A stretch of DNA of 45,890 nt from an uncultured Lachnospiraceae bacterium (GTDB taxonomy: Bacteria; Bacillota; Clostridia; Lachnospirales; Lachnospiraceae). The DNA lies in the NCBI GenBank assembly GCA_944381475.1, contig CALWLH010000066.1, forward strand, positions 1-45,890, given 5' to 3'. The position numbers were made by a program, and so were the translations under genes. Every line of letters begins with the position of its first letter. Position 1 is the first letter of the stretch. Shown here piece after piece: positions 1 through 7,836 of the stretch. Below the pieces are notes generated by a model, which was not told the origin of the DNA, did no database searches, and saw only the letters and a program-made list of their open reading frames with translations.

Positions 1-40
1 CTTTAAATTCGTTGTCATAAGATTTTTGATTCTGTGCCAT
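1..40 (-). CDS. IS transposase OrfA-like protein, N-terminal fragment
   Basis: Only 13 codons are present, reading MAQNQKSYDNEFK and running off the left edge. This start resembles the first residues of helix-turn-helix transposase subunits (OrfA) of IS3-family elements, which commonly open with a basic stretch followed by an EFK motif. An AGGAG ribosome binding site lies just upstream. The fragment is too short for a firm family call; the support comes from the adjoining IS-like end. Confidence 0.5.
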   Translation of the reverse strand, partial: MAQNQKSYDNEFK

Positions 41-122
41 AGATTTTTCTCCTATTCTCGTATTGATTATCATTATATATCAAAATCCTTGAGAATAGGG
101 TGTCAACTTTTATGATACAACA
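1..122 (-). mobile_element. Left end of an IS3-family-like insertion sequence (partial)
   Basis: Read on the minus strand, the end near position 122 begins TGTTGTATCATAAAAGTTGA, which looks like the TG-starting terminal inverted repeat of IS3-family elements. It leads into a transposase start codon at 40. A perfect inverted repeat (CCTATTCTC at 51-59 and GAGAATAGG at 91-99) can fold over the transposase ribosome binding site. This is a common IS device that blocks translation of read-through transcripts. The rest of the element lies outside the window, so the family, the other end and the target duplication cannot be checked. The boundary at 122 is inferred from the terminal TG and may be off by a few bases. 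Confidence 0.6.
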
Positions 123-134
123 CCAAACCGCCAT

Positions 135-1499
135 GTGGGACTTTTGGGTGTCATTCTGGTGCTTACCGTTCAGTGGATTTTAGCAGAAAAAGCAGGTGAA
201 AAGTCCTCCTTTGCGCTCTTGTCCCAAATCAATCTGTTTCGGCTGTTGTTTCCTTATGGGTGGATGCGCCAATATCTGAACCTGCGGATCGGACCCTGGG
301 TCATCCCCCGCCATCTCCTCATCCTTTTGGCCATGGGGGTGGGCGTTCTTTTAGCAATGGTTGTCATATGCGGGATTATCCTGTATAGAAGACCGGTGCG
401 AAAGGCGGGCGCATGGAAAGGATTACTGACCCATTTGGAGGAAAAGAAGAATCATCTGCTGGAAATTCTTCCCCCATTATGTACAGAAGGATATAAACTA
501 CTGCTTCATCAAAGAATGTGGATTATTCTCTGTTTTGTCCTATGGGTATCTTTTCAAAATTACAAGACCACTGGCGTCATCTACACGGATCTGGACGGAA
601 ACTATCAGGAGTACTTTTATCAGCATTATACGGGGGAACTGTCGGAGGAGACCAAACAGTATGCTGCAGATATTCAGGAGCAGCTGGAGGAGCAGTATGC
701 AGCACTGTCAATGGAGGAAAATAATCAGATGCTCAATGATAGCATTCGCCTGAATGAGAAACGTCTGCTGTTTGTACAGGAGCAGATTCAGTATCTGGAA
801 TTTTTGCGGGATGAGCGAAACATCCGGGGCTGGATTATGGACGAGCGGGGCTACGAGACAATGCTTGGAAACCGGAATAACGAAAGTCAGATGGCTTTAG
901 GCGCTGTGAGCTTCATGGCTGTTTTAATGTGTGGATCTTTGCTTTTTTCCCAGGAAAAGAAAAATGGAACCTGGGGAATTCTAAACAGCACCGGGGGACG
1001 GATGAGGCTGGTATTCAGAAAATATCTGGTTTTGATTATTTATGTGAGCATTGTGTGGACCTTTACATACGGTATAAACCTTTATAATATGTATCAGGTA
1101 TATGAACTGGGAGACGGACAGGCTCCGGTGCAAAGCCTGCGGATATTAAGGGATTTCCCGTTTCACATATCTGTCAGAAGCTTTGTAATCGGATTGTATT
1201 TTATGAGATGGGTTGTTTTATGCTGTGCAGCGTGTATGGCGGCTATGTTTTCAACATACCTGGGGTATTATCAAAGCATTATTTTTTCAATGCTTTTACT
1301 GTTGCCCCACGCATTTGACTTTTTTGGCTGGGAACAATGGGAGGAGTTGTCCCTGGTTCGGGCGGCAGCGTTTCAGCAGTTGTGGTTTCAGTATGGAAAT
1401 TCATGGCAGCTGTGGCTGAAATATGGGGTAATTTTAGCGCTGGGCTGTGTCAGTATATTGATACCTTTTCGCACAGGGTTCACGGTGCAGAGGAAGTAG
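135..1499 (+). pseudogene. ABC-2 type transporter permease, probably 5'-truncated by the IS
   Basis: The frame encodes a membrane protein with hydrophobic segments at about residues 1-18, 60-85, 130-142, 255-272, 295-312, 345-375, 380-395 and 430-447. A hydrophilic, extracytoplasmic-looking stretch rich in Glu and Gln lies between about 150 and 245. This pattern, directly ahead of a DrrA-like ATPase, fits an ABC-2 type permease subunit. The only available start is a GTG at 135 with no ribosome binding site, 12 bases from the inferred IS end. I therefore think the original 5' part was lost to the insertion or lies beyond it. The remaining sequence has no internal stop. The substrate is unknown. 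Confidence 0.55.
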
Positions 1500-1517
1500 A
1501 CTACAGAAGGAGTATAT

Positions 1518-2405
1518 GTGAAGTTAGAGATTGATCATGTGACAAAAGTCTTTGGAACGGTGCGAGCGCTGGATGATTTTTGCGCAGACTTTGAACCTGG
1601 AATTTATGCAATTTTGGGACCAAATGGCGCAGGAAAGTCCACCTTGATTAATCTGATCACTGATAATGTTAAACGAGACAAAAACAGCGGTCAGATTCGC
1701 TATGAAGGAATAGATATTTTGCAGATGGGAAAGCGCTTTTGGCGCCTGGTGGGATACATGCCCCAGCAGCAGGGATTTTATGACCAGTTTTCTGCCAGGG
1801 CATTTTTAAAGTATATGGCGGAAATGAAGGAAATCCCATCCAAGGAGGCAGGAAGACAGATCGAGGAACTGTTAAAGGTGGTGAATTTATATGAGGTACA
1901 GCACAGAAAGGTAGGCGGGTTTTCTGGCGGAATGAAGCAACGGGTGCTTCTGGCTCAAGCACTTTTGGGAGCGCCGAAAATTCTGATACTGGACGAACCC
2001 ACCGCAGGACTGGATCCCAAGGAACGAATTCGCATCAGAAATTTCATCGCTGATATTGCTAAGGATAAGATTATTCTTTTTGCCACCCATGTTGTTTCAG
2101 ATATAGAGTGTATTGCCAATGAAGTATTGCTGATGAATAAAGGACAGCTGATTCAAAGAGGAACACCCTTGGAGTTGATTGAATCTTTGGACGGCAAGGT
2201 TGGGGAAGTGGATTGTGGATATCAGGATATCCCTGGATATCAGAAACACTTTATAACAGGAAACCTCAGTCAGAAAAGAGAAGGGATGACCCTGCGTCTG
2301 GTAAAGCGCTCTGGTGAGGATGACACGCCCTTTCCTCATAGGGTAAGAAATATTCGTTCGGGAATCAATTTGGAGGATGTTTATATGTATTATCTGGGAC
2401 AGTAG
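1518..2405 (+). CDS. ABC transporter ATP-binding protein
   Basis: This 295-residue ATPase energises the membrane partner encoded 18 bases upstream. Visible motifs are Walker A GPNGAGKST (about 34-42), the Q-loop in MPQQQGFYDQ, the signature SGGMKQR, Walker B ILILDEPTAGLDP and the switch histidine in ATHVVSD. The C-terminal part after residue 225 is a short accessory region typical of DrrA/CcmA-like exporters. Translation starts at GTG 1518, preceded by AAGGAG at 1507-1512. The substrate cannot be told. If the upstream permease is truncated, this ATPase may be orphaned. Confidence 0.85.
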   Translation: MKLEIDHVTKVFGTVRALDDFCADFEPGIYAILGPNGAGKSTLINLITDNVKRDKNSGQIRYEGIDILQMGKRFWRLVGYMPQQQGFYDQFSARAFLKYMAEMKEIPSKEAGRQIEELLKVVNLYEVQHRKVGGFSGGMKQRVLLAQALLGAPKILILDEPTAGLDPKERIRIRNFIADIAKDKIILFATHVVSDIECIANEVLLMNKGQLIQRGTPLELIESLDGKVGEVDCGYQDIPGYQKHFITGNLSQKREGMTLRLVKRSGEDDTPFPHRVRNIRSGINLEDVYMYYLGQ

Positions 2406-2543
2406 TGGCGTAGGTCATCAAGTAATATAATCAGCCTCCCGCAGGATGGATATTTGGTCTGAATAGTTTTGAGTTTAAATGGAGAATACAGCAAAGACTA
2501 TTGCATTGGAACATGCAGGCTTCCGGCAAATAGTACTGCCAAT

Positions 2544-2600
2544 AAAAACGAGTTGTGTTTATCACGTAAATCCAGCTGTGATGAGCATGACTCGTTTTTT
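2544..2600 (+). terminator. Intrinsic terminator after the ABC genes
   Basis: AAAACGAGT at 2545-2553 pairs with ACTCGTTTTTT at 2590-2600 and ends in a T run. The long loop contains a further weaker pairing. It ends the ABC transcript about 140 bases past its stop codon. Confidence 0.7.
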
Positions 2601-2601
2601 G

Positions 2602-2749
2602 TGCGATAAGCCAATAAGCGGCCGACAGCACCTGCCCCATGCGAAGCATTATATATTGGCAGGTGCGTATTGGCAGGTCCGCTTTAGCGGGCGTGCCGCC
2701 ACCCCTTGTGCGACATCGCAAATCGAGTAGGAGCCAGCCTGCTCGATTG
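2602..2749. repeat. Composite intergenic repeat (modules 1 and 2)
   Basis: Module 1 (about 2602-2667) contains GCACCTGCC and GGCAGGTGC around an inner ATGCGAAGCAT hairpin. It recurs near 31190-31256. Module 2 (about 2687-2749) contains the text CATCGCAAATCGAGTAGG followed by CTGCTCGATT, forming a second hairpin, and recurs near 32100-32168. Here the two modules sit side by side; elsewhere they occur separately. No coding potential is evident. The stretch from 2406 to 3034 otherwise holds only a terminator and a promoter. Confidence 0.7.
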
Positions 2750-2856
2750 TAAAAAAGGAGCAATAGTGTATGCAGAAAAGTATTTGGCGCCCTTTTTACA
2801 GTCCCGCCTCATTGACGATGGAATCTATGGGGAAAATGGAAAAAACCCATCTTTGG

Positions 2857-2885
2857 TAGACATTTACTTTTTTTTCCTGTATAAT
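2857..2885 (+). promoter_or_regulatory. Promoter of the carbohydrate ABC operon
   Basis: TAGACA at 2857-2862 and TATAAT at 2880-2885 are separated by 17 bases and lie 150 bases ahead of the ATPase gene. The bases just downstream (TTGGCGGTCAA) resemble those after the fba promoter near 33597. Confidence 0.6.
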
Positions 2886-3034
2886 ATCTGTTGGCGGTCA
2901 AACACTCCATCTAGTTGTTTGAGCCGCAGGCTGTATATGCAGAGGCGCCTGGCCTCTGTCTGGCAAAAGCATGATATCGGCAGAGATGCTTATCCCCTGC
3001 CGTATTAAAAAGCATAAAGAGGGGGCGATATCCC

Positions 3035-4129
3035 ATGAAGGTTGTATTGGAGAATCTGACGAAAAAATTTCCGAGCCGTGACAGGAAAAATAGAGAGGAC
3101 GTCATTGCCGTCAATGACTTCACCTTTGAAATTCCCGATGGTAAGCTGATCGGCCTGCTGGGGCCCTCCGGCTGCGGAAAAAGCACCACTCTGAATCTGA
3201 TCAGCGGCCTGTTAAAGCCCACCAGCGGAAAAATCTATTTTGGTGAGGAGGATGTGACCAAGGTTCCTGCGGAGCACAGGGGCATCGGGCTGGTGTTTCA
3301 GAATTATGCGCTGTATCCCCACCTGACGGTGCGCCAGAATATTCTCTTTCCTCTGCAGAATCTGAAGGGTAAGGACAAGCTCAGCAAGGAGGAGATGAAT
3401 AAAAAGGCGGAGGAGGCCGCCGGGCTGGTGCAGATCAGTGAGCTGATGGACAGAAAGCCCGCGGAGCTTTCCGGAGGACAGCAGCAGCGGGTGGCCATCG
3501 CCAGGGCTCTGGTGAAGATGCCCCGGGTGCTGCTCCTTGACGAGCCCCTTTCCAATCTGGATGCGAGGCTTCGGCTTCAGACCAGGGAGGAGATAAGAAG
3601 AATTCAGCGGGAGACAGGAATCACCACCATCTTTGTCACCCATGACCAGGAAGAGGCCATGAGTATCTCCGATATGATCGTGGTGATGAAGGATGGGGTT
3701 GTCCAGCAGATCGGAAAGCCCCAGGAGGTCTATGACAACCCGAAGAATTTGTTTGTGGCAAAATTCCTTGGAACGCCCCCCATCAACGTGTTTGACGCTT
3801 CTGTCAGGGGAGGAAAGCTTTATATCGGGGAAGAAGGAGTATTGGAAGCTCCGGGAGTCACAGACCAGGAATGTTACGCCGCCATCCGCCCGGAGGGCTT
3901 TGTGCTGAAGGAGGAGGGTGCCTTTGGCTGTGAGCTGAAGGCTCTGGAGGTCATGGGTCGGGATATCAGCCTGGTTATAAAAAATTCCGCCTCACAAAAC
4001 CCGGCGCTTCGGGCCATCATCGGCTCCGACACCCCGGTGGATGTGACAAAAAAGCAGGTGCGCTTTGAGCTAAAGCCCCAGAAGGTGTTCCTTTTTGACA
4101 GGGAGACGGAGGAGCGAATCTTTTGTTAG
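3035..4129 (+). CDS. Carbohydrate ABC importer ATP-binding protein (MsmK/UgpC/MalK type)
   Basis: This 364-residue ATPase powers uptake through the two permeases encoded next. Walker A is GPSGCGKST (about 43-51). The Q-loop lies in VFQNYALYPHLTV, the signature is LSGGQQQRV, Walker B is LLLDEPLSNLD and the switch His lies in VTHDQEEAM. The C-terminal third (from about 240) is the TOBE-type regulatory domain usual in this family, and the length is typical. Such ATPases often serve several sugar importers, so the substrate is unknown. The gene leads a four-gene operon, with the next start 11 bases after its stop. The start is ATG 3035 with GAGGGGG-type spacing upstream. Confidence 0.9.
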   Translation: MKVVLENLTKKFPSRDRKNREDVIAVNDFTFEIPDGKLIGLLGPSGCGKSTTLNLISGLLKPTSGKIYFGEEDVTKVPAEHRGIGLVFQNYALYPHLTVRQNILFPLQNLKGKDKLSKEEMNKKAEEAAGLVQISELMDRKPAELSGGQQQRVAIARALVKMPRVLLLDEPLSNLDARLRLQTREEIRRIQRETGITTIFVTHDQEEAMSISDMIVVMKDGVVQQIGKPQEVYDNPKNLFVAKFLGTPPINVFDASVRGGKLYIGEEGVLEAPGVTDQECYAAIRPEGFVLKEEGAFGCELKALEVMGRDISLVIKNSASQNPALRAIIGSDTPVDVTKKQVRFELKPQKVFLFDRETEERIFC

Positions 4130-4139
4130 GAGATGAGAT

Positions 4140-5045
4140 ATGATGAGTGACAAAATGGGAAATTCCGGCCTGAAGGGCTGGATCTATCTGCTTCCGGCGA
4201 TACTCTTTCTGGGCGTTTTTCTGGTGTATCCGCTGATCGATGTGTTTGTATACTCCTTCGAGGAGGGGTATAATTTTACCTCCCAGACCTTCTGGGGTAC
4301 AGGGCTGTACAATTATTCCTATGTACTCCATGACCCCTATTTTCTCCAGGCGGTGAAGAACACCTTTATACTGGTGATCGTCACCGTGCCCCTGTCCACG
4401 GGAATCGCCCTGTTGATCTCAGTGGGGTTAAACTCCATAAAGCCTCTTAGAAATCTTTTTCAGACCATCTACTTTCTGCCCTATGTGACCAACAACCTGG
4501 CAGTGGGACTGGTATTCATGATCCTGTTTCAAAAGACCGCCTACACCGACGGCTTTGCTAATCTGGTAATCAGCTGGTTTGGCGGGCCTGTCATCGATTT
4601 TATCGACGGACCCTACTGGGCCAAGATGTTTGTTTTGTGCTTTTACACCATATGGGTGGTGATGCCCTTTAAGATTCTCATTCTCACCAGCGCCCTGGCC
4701 TCCGTGAACCCGGATTACTACAAAGCGGCGCAGGTGGACGGCACATCCAAATTCAGAACCTTTACAAGAATCACTCTTCCCATGATCTCCCCCATGATCT
4801 TTTATCTGGTGATCACTGGATTCATCGGCGCCTTTAAGTCCTACAGCGATGCGGTGGCTCTCTTTGGCACGGATTTAAACGCTGCTCAGATGAATACCAT
4901 TGTGGGATACATTTATGACATGCTCTACGGCGACAGCGGCGGCTACCCTTCCTACGCATCGGCAGCTGCGATCATACTGTTTTTCATTGTGCTTACCATT
5001 ACCTGCATCAATCTGCTTATCAGCAAAAAGAATGTGCATTACTGA
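4140..5045 (+). CDS. Carbohydrate ABC transporter permease (MalF/UgpA type)
   Basis: This 301-residue inner membrane subunit has about six membrane segments, the first at residues 13-35. The binding-protein-dependent permease signature (EAA loop) is visible near residues 195-215, in the form YKAAQVDGTSKFRTFTRIT, and contacts the ATPase. Two ATGs stand together at the start (4140 and 4143) and either could be used; GGAG lies about 6 bases upstream. It pairs with the MalG-type permease encoded downstream after a 71-base gap. Confidence 0.9.
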   Translation: MMSDKMGNSGLKGWIYLLPAILFLGVFLVYPLIDVFVYSFEEGYNFTSQTFWGTGLYNYSYVLHDPYFLQAVKNTFILVIVTVPLSTGIALLISVGLNSIKPLRNLFQTIYFLPYVTNNLAVGLVFMILFQKTAYTDGFANLVISWFGGPVIDFIDGPYWAKMFVLCFYTIWVVMPFKILILTSALASVNPDYYKAAQVDGTSKFRTFTRITLPMISPMIFYLVITGFIGAFKSYSDAVALFGTDLNAAQMNTIVGYIYDMLYGDSGGYPSYASAAAIILFFIVLTITCINLLISKKNVHY

Positions 5046-5116
5046 TGCCGGATGGTGCTCTTCATCCCCTGCTTTACGTGTTTAGCAGGGGCGGCATGTG
5101 AAAGGGGTTATATCTG

Positions 5117-5992
5117 ATGGAAACAAATATGGATTATAACAGGCTGGAGAGGTCCTCCCAGCGAAAACAACGTCTGGTAAGGGTGATTACCTATATCTTT
5201 CTGGGATTGTGGGCGCTGATTGTGCTCTTTCCCTTTTACTGGATGATACTCACATCCTTAAAAAGCTACGGAGCCTACAACTCGGAGTATATCCCGAAGC
5301 TCTATACCCTGTCCCCCACCCTGGAGAATTATGTGGAGGCCTTTACCGCCGTACCCCTGGGGCGGTATTTTATGAACACGGTGGTTTTTACAGTCCTCAC
5401 CACCGCCCTGATGCTGGTGGTGACGGTGCTGGCGGCCTTTGCCTTTGCAAGGCTTAATTTCCCGGGAAAGAACCTGGTCTTTGTGATCTTCCTGTCCCTG
5501 ATGATGATTCCCAACGAGCTGGTGGTGATCACCAACTTTGTCACCATCACCAATATGGATATGAGAAACACCTTTGAGGGACTGATTCTGCCCTCGGTGA
5601 CCTCCGTGTTCTATGTATATCTTCTAAAGGAGAACTTTGAGCAGATACCGGATAATCTGTATTATGCGGCCAAGGTGGACGGCACCTCGGATTTCAAATA
5701 CCTGCTGCGGGTGATGGTGCCCCTGTCAAAGCCCACCCTCATCACCGTCACCATCCTAAAGGTCATCGAGTGCTGGAACTCCTACGTGTGGCCAAGGCTT
5801 ATCACAGATGATGAAAACTACTATCTGGTTTCCAATGGTATCCAGGAGATCAGGGAAAACGGCTTCGGCCGGGAGAACATTCCCGCCATGATGGCAGCGG
5901 TGGTGGTGATCTCCGTTCCCCTGATCCTGCTGTTTCTGGTTTTCAGAAAGAAGGTTATGGAGGGCGTTTCAAGAGGAGGGACAAAGGGATGA
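5117..5992 (+). CDS. Carbohydrate ABC transporter permease (MalG/UgpE type)
   Basis: This second membrane subunit of the importer has 291 residues and six predicted membrane segments (first at about 24-43). The EAA loop is YYAAKVDGTSDFKYLLRVM near residues 185-203. Its stop codon overlaps the start of the binding protein gene (ATGA at 5989-5992), which points to coupled translation. The start is ATG 5117, after a GGGG-type site; an ATG four codons further in is an alternative. Confidence 0.9.
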   Translation: METNMDYNRLERSSQRKQRLVRVITYIFLGLWALIVLFPFYWMILTSLKSYGAYNSEYIPKLYTLSPTLENYVEAFTAVPLGRYFMNTVVFTVLTTALMLVVTVLAAFAFARLNFPGKNLVFVIFLSLMMIPNELVVITNFVTITNMDMRNTFEGLILPSVTSVFYVYLLKENFEQIPDNLYYAAKVDGTSDFKYLLRVMVPLSKPTLITVTILKVIECWNSYVWPRLITDDENYYLVSNGIQEIRENGFGRENIPAMMAAVVVISVPLILLFLVFRKKVMEGVSRGGTKG

Positions 5993-7611
5993 GCAGCAGA
6001 GGAAAAAGTATCAAATCCTGTTTTCTTGGAGTATTTTTCACGGCAGCCAGCCTGTTCTTGCTTACCGCATGTCACGGCAGTCAGGAGCAGAATGTGTTTG
6101 AGCCTCCGGAGGAGTTTGACACGTCAGAAAATTATGAGATCACCTTCTGGGCAAAAAATGATACCAATAAGACCCATACCGCCATCTATGAGCAGGCCAT
6201 TGAGGATTTTCAGGAGCTGTATCCCAACATCACCGTGAATCTGCGGCTGTATACGGACTACGGCAAGATCTATAATGACGTAATCACCAATATATCCACA
6301 AATACAACCCCCAATGTGTGCGTCACCTACCCGGATCACATCGCCACCTATCTCACCGGCAGCAATCTGGTGGTGCCTCTGGATGATCTGTTTACGGATG
6401 AACAATACGGCCTGGGGGGAAGTGAGGTGCGCTTTGACGCCCCGTCCCTGGAAGAGATCATCCCGAAATTTTTAGAGGAATGCCGGATCGACGGTCATTA
6501 CTACGCCCTTCCCTACATGCGCTCCACGGAGGCCTGCTATATCAACAAGACCTATGTGGAGGCTCTGGGCTATACCCTGCCGGAAACCCTCACCTGGGAT
6601 TTTATATGGGAGGTATCTGAGGCGGCCATGGCCCAGGATGAGGAGGGGAATTTTCTCATAAACGGGCAGAAGGTGATGATCCCTTTCATCTATAAGTCCA
6701 CGGACAACATGATGATCCAGATGCTGAAGCAGCTGGGGGCGGGCTACTCCACCGACTCCGGGGAGATACTCCTCTTTAACGACACCACGAAGGAGCTGCT
6801 GTACACCATTGCGGAGCATGGAGCTACCAGGGCGTTTTCCACCTTTAAGATCTCCAGCTATCCGGCCAATTTCTTAAACGCAGGCCAGTGCATCTTTGCC
6901 ATCGACTCCACCGCCGGAGCTACCTGGATGGGAACGGATGCGCCCCTTTCAGATATCAGTGAGGACAAGATTGTGGAGTTTGAGACGGTGGTGATGCCCA
7001 TTCCCCAGTTTGATGCGGATAATCCCCAGATGATTTCCCAGGGACCCTCGGTGTGTATCTTCAACAAGGAGGATTCCCAGGAGGTGCTGGCGTCCTGGCT
7101 CTTTGTCCAGTATCTGCTGACAAACGATGTCCAGATCGCCTACTCCCAGACGGAAGGCTATGTGCCGGTAACCACAAAGGCCCAGGAATCCGCCGAATAT
7201 CAGGATTATCTGGCGAGAAGCGGGGAGGACAATTCCACCTACTATGAGGTGAAGCTTCAGGCGGCAAAGCTCCTCCTGGACAATGTGGACAATACCTTTG
7301 TGACGCCGGTATTTAACGGCTCCGCCTCCCTCCGGGATGCGGCGGGGCAGCTTATTGAGAACACCGTGAAGTCCGTCAGAAGAAACCAGACCGTGGATGA
7401 GGACTATATGGAGAGCCTTTTCCAGGAGGTGATTTCCCTGTACAGGCTGGATCAGATGGATACCCAGGGCACTGGAAGCGGAGGGAAAACCGACCTGGGG
7501 CCTCTGCCAAGGACCTCGGTGATACTGCTTTGTGCCCTGGCGGGAGCATGGGTCTGCATTCTGGCGTATCTGATGGTTCAGGCAGTCAGGAAAAAGCGGA
7601 ATGCAGGGTAG
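5989..7611 (+). CDS. Extracellular solute-binding lipoprotein with C-terminal membrane segment
   Basis: This is the substrate-binding component of the importer, of the family 1 binding protein type (about residues 45-490; 540 in all). A lipobox LLTAC ends at Cys28, so it is predicted to be lipid-anchored on the outer face of the membrane. The regions EITFWAKND and IPQFDADNPQ fit sugar-binding family members. Unusually, a hydrophobic helix (about residues 511-533) followed by RKKRN closes the protein, suggesting a second membrane anchor. The substrate cannot be inferred; no glycosidase lies nearby. Last gene of the operon. Confidence 0.85.
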   Translation: MSSRGKSIKSCFLGVFFTAASLFLLTACHGSQEQNVFEPPEEFDTSENYEITFWAKNDTNKTHTAIYEQAIEDFQELYPNITVNLRLYTDYGKIYNDVITNISTNTTPNVCVTYPDHIATYLTGSNLVVPLDDLFTDEQYGLGGSEVRFDAPSLEEIIPKFLEECRIDGHYYALPYMRSTEACYINKTYVEALGYTLPETLTWDFIWEVSEAAMAQDEEGNFLINGQKVMIPFIYKSTDNMMIQMLKQLGAGYSTDSGEILLFNDTTKELLYTIAEHGATRAFSTFKISSYPANFLNAGQCIFAIDSTAGATWMGTDAPLSDISEDKIVEFETVVMPIPQFDADNPQMISQGPSVCIFNKEDSQEVLASWLFVQYLLTNDVQIAYSQTEGYVPVTTKAQESAEYQDYLARSGEDNSTYYEVKLQAAKLLLDNVDNTFVTPVFNGSASLRDAAGQLIENTVKSVRRNQTVDEDYMESLFQEVISLYRLDQMDTQGTGSGGKTDLGPLPRTSVILLCALAGAWVCILAYLMVQAVRKKRNAG

Positions 7612-7692
7612 AACTATTCCAAAATCAATTGAACCATGGAGGTAATACCGCCGCAAAGGGGAAAATAAGGGACTTTAGGGCAAATATGCCTA

Positions 7693-7720
7693 TTGATTTA
7701 TTGGAAAAATTATGTATAAT
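7693..7720 (+). promoter_or_regulatory. Promoter upstream of lipoprotein gene 7837
   Basis: TTGATT (7693-7698) and TATAAT (7715-7720) with a 16-base spacer. It would give an mRNA leader of about 110 bases that includes the structured element at 7771-7836. Confidence 0.5.
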
Positions 7721-7770
7721 AGTTTTGACATTTATCAACGACTGGTTTTTCCGGTTTCCTGTCAAAGAGG

Positions 7771-7836
7771 AGAAGTTTGAAAAAAACTTCCAAATCTACC
7801 ATGATGACGCAGCGAGTGCGTCAGGAGGAGGTAAAA
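7771..7836 (+). promoter_or_regulatory. Structured 5'-UTR element, copy 1
   Basis: Two hairpins, GAAGTTTgaaaaAAACTTC and GACGCagcgagtGCGTC, are joined by CAAATCTACCATGATGACGC. They run directly into the ribosome binding site (AGGAGGAGG) of the lipoprotein gene. Nearly the same text precedes the unrelated phosphatase gene at 32368. It is read in a different frame relative to each gene, so it is not a coding repeat. Confidence 0.6.

Noticed and set aside
2706-3008. Open frame before the sugar importer operon
   Set aside because: It crosses the module 2 repeat and the operon promoter, and has no ribosome binding site or domain.
6949-7656. Long open frame on the minus strand opposite the binding protein gene
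   Set aside because: Fully antisense to a clear coding region with a lipobox and family motifs; the translated text has no recognisable domain and no ribosome binding site.
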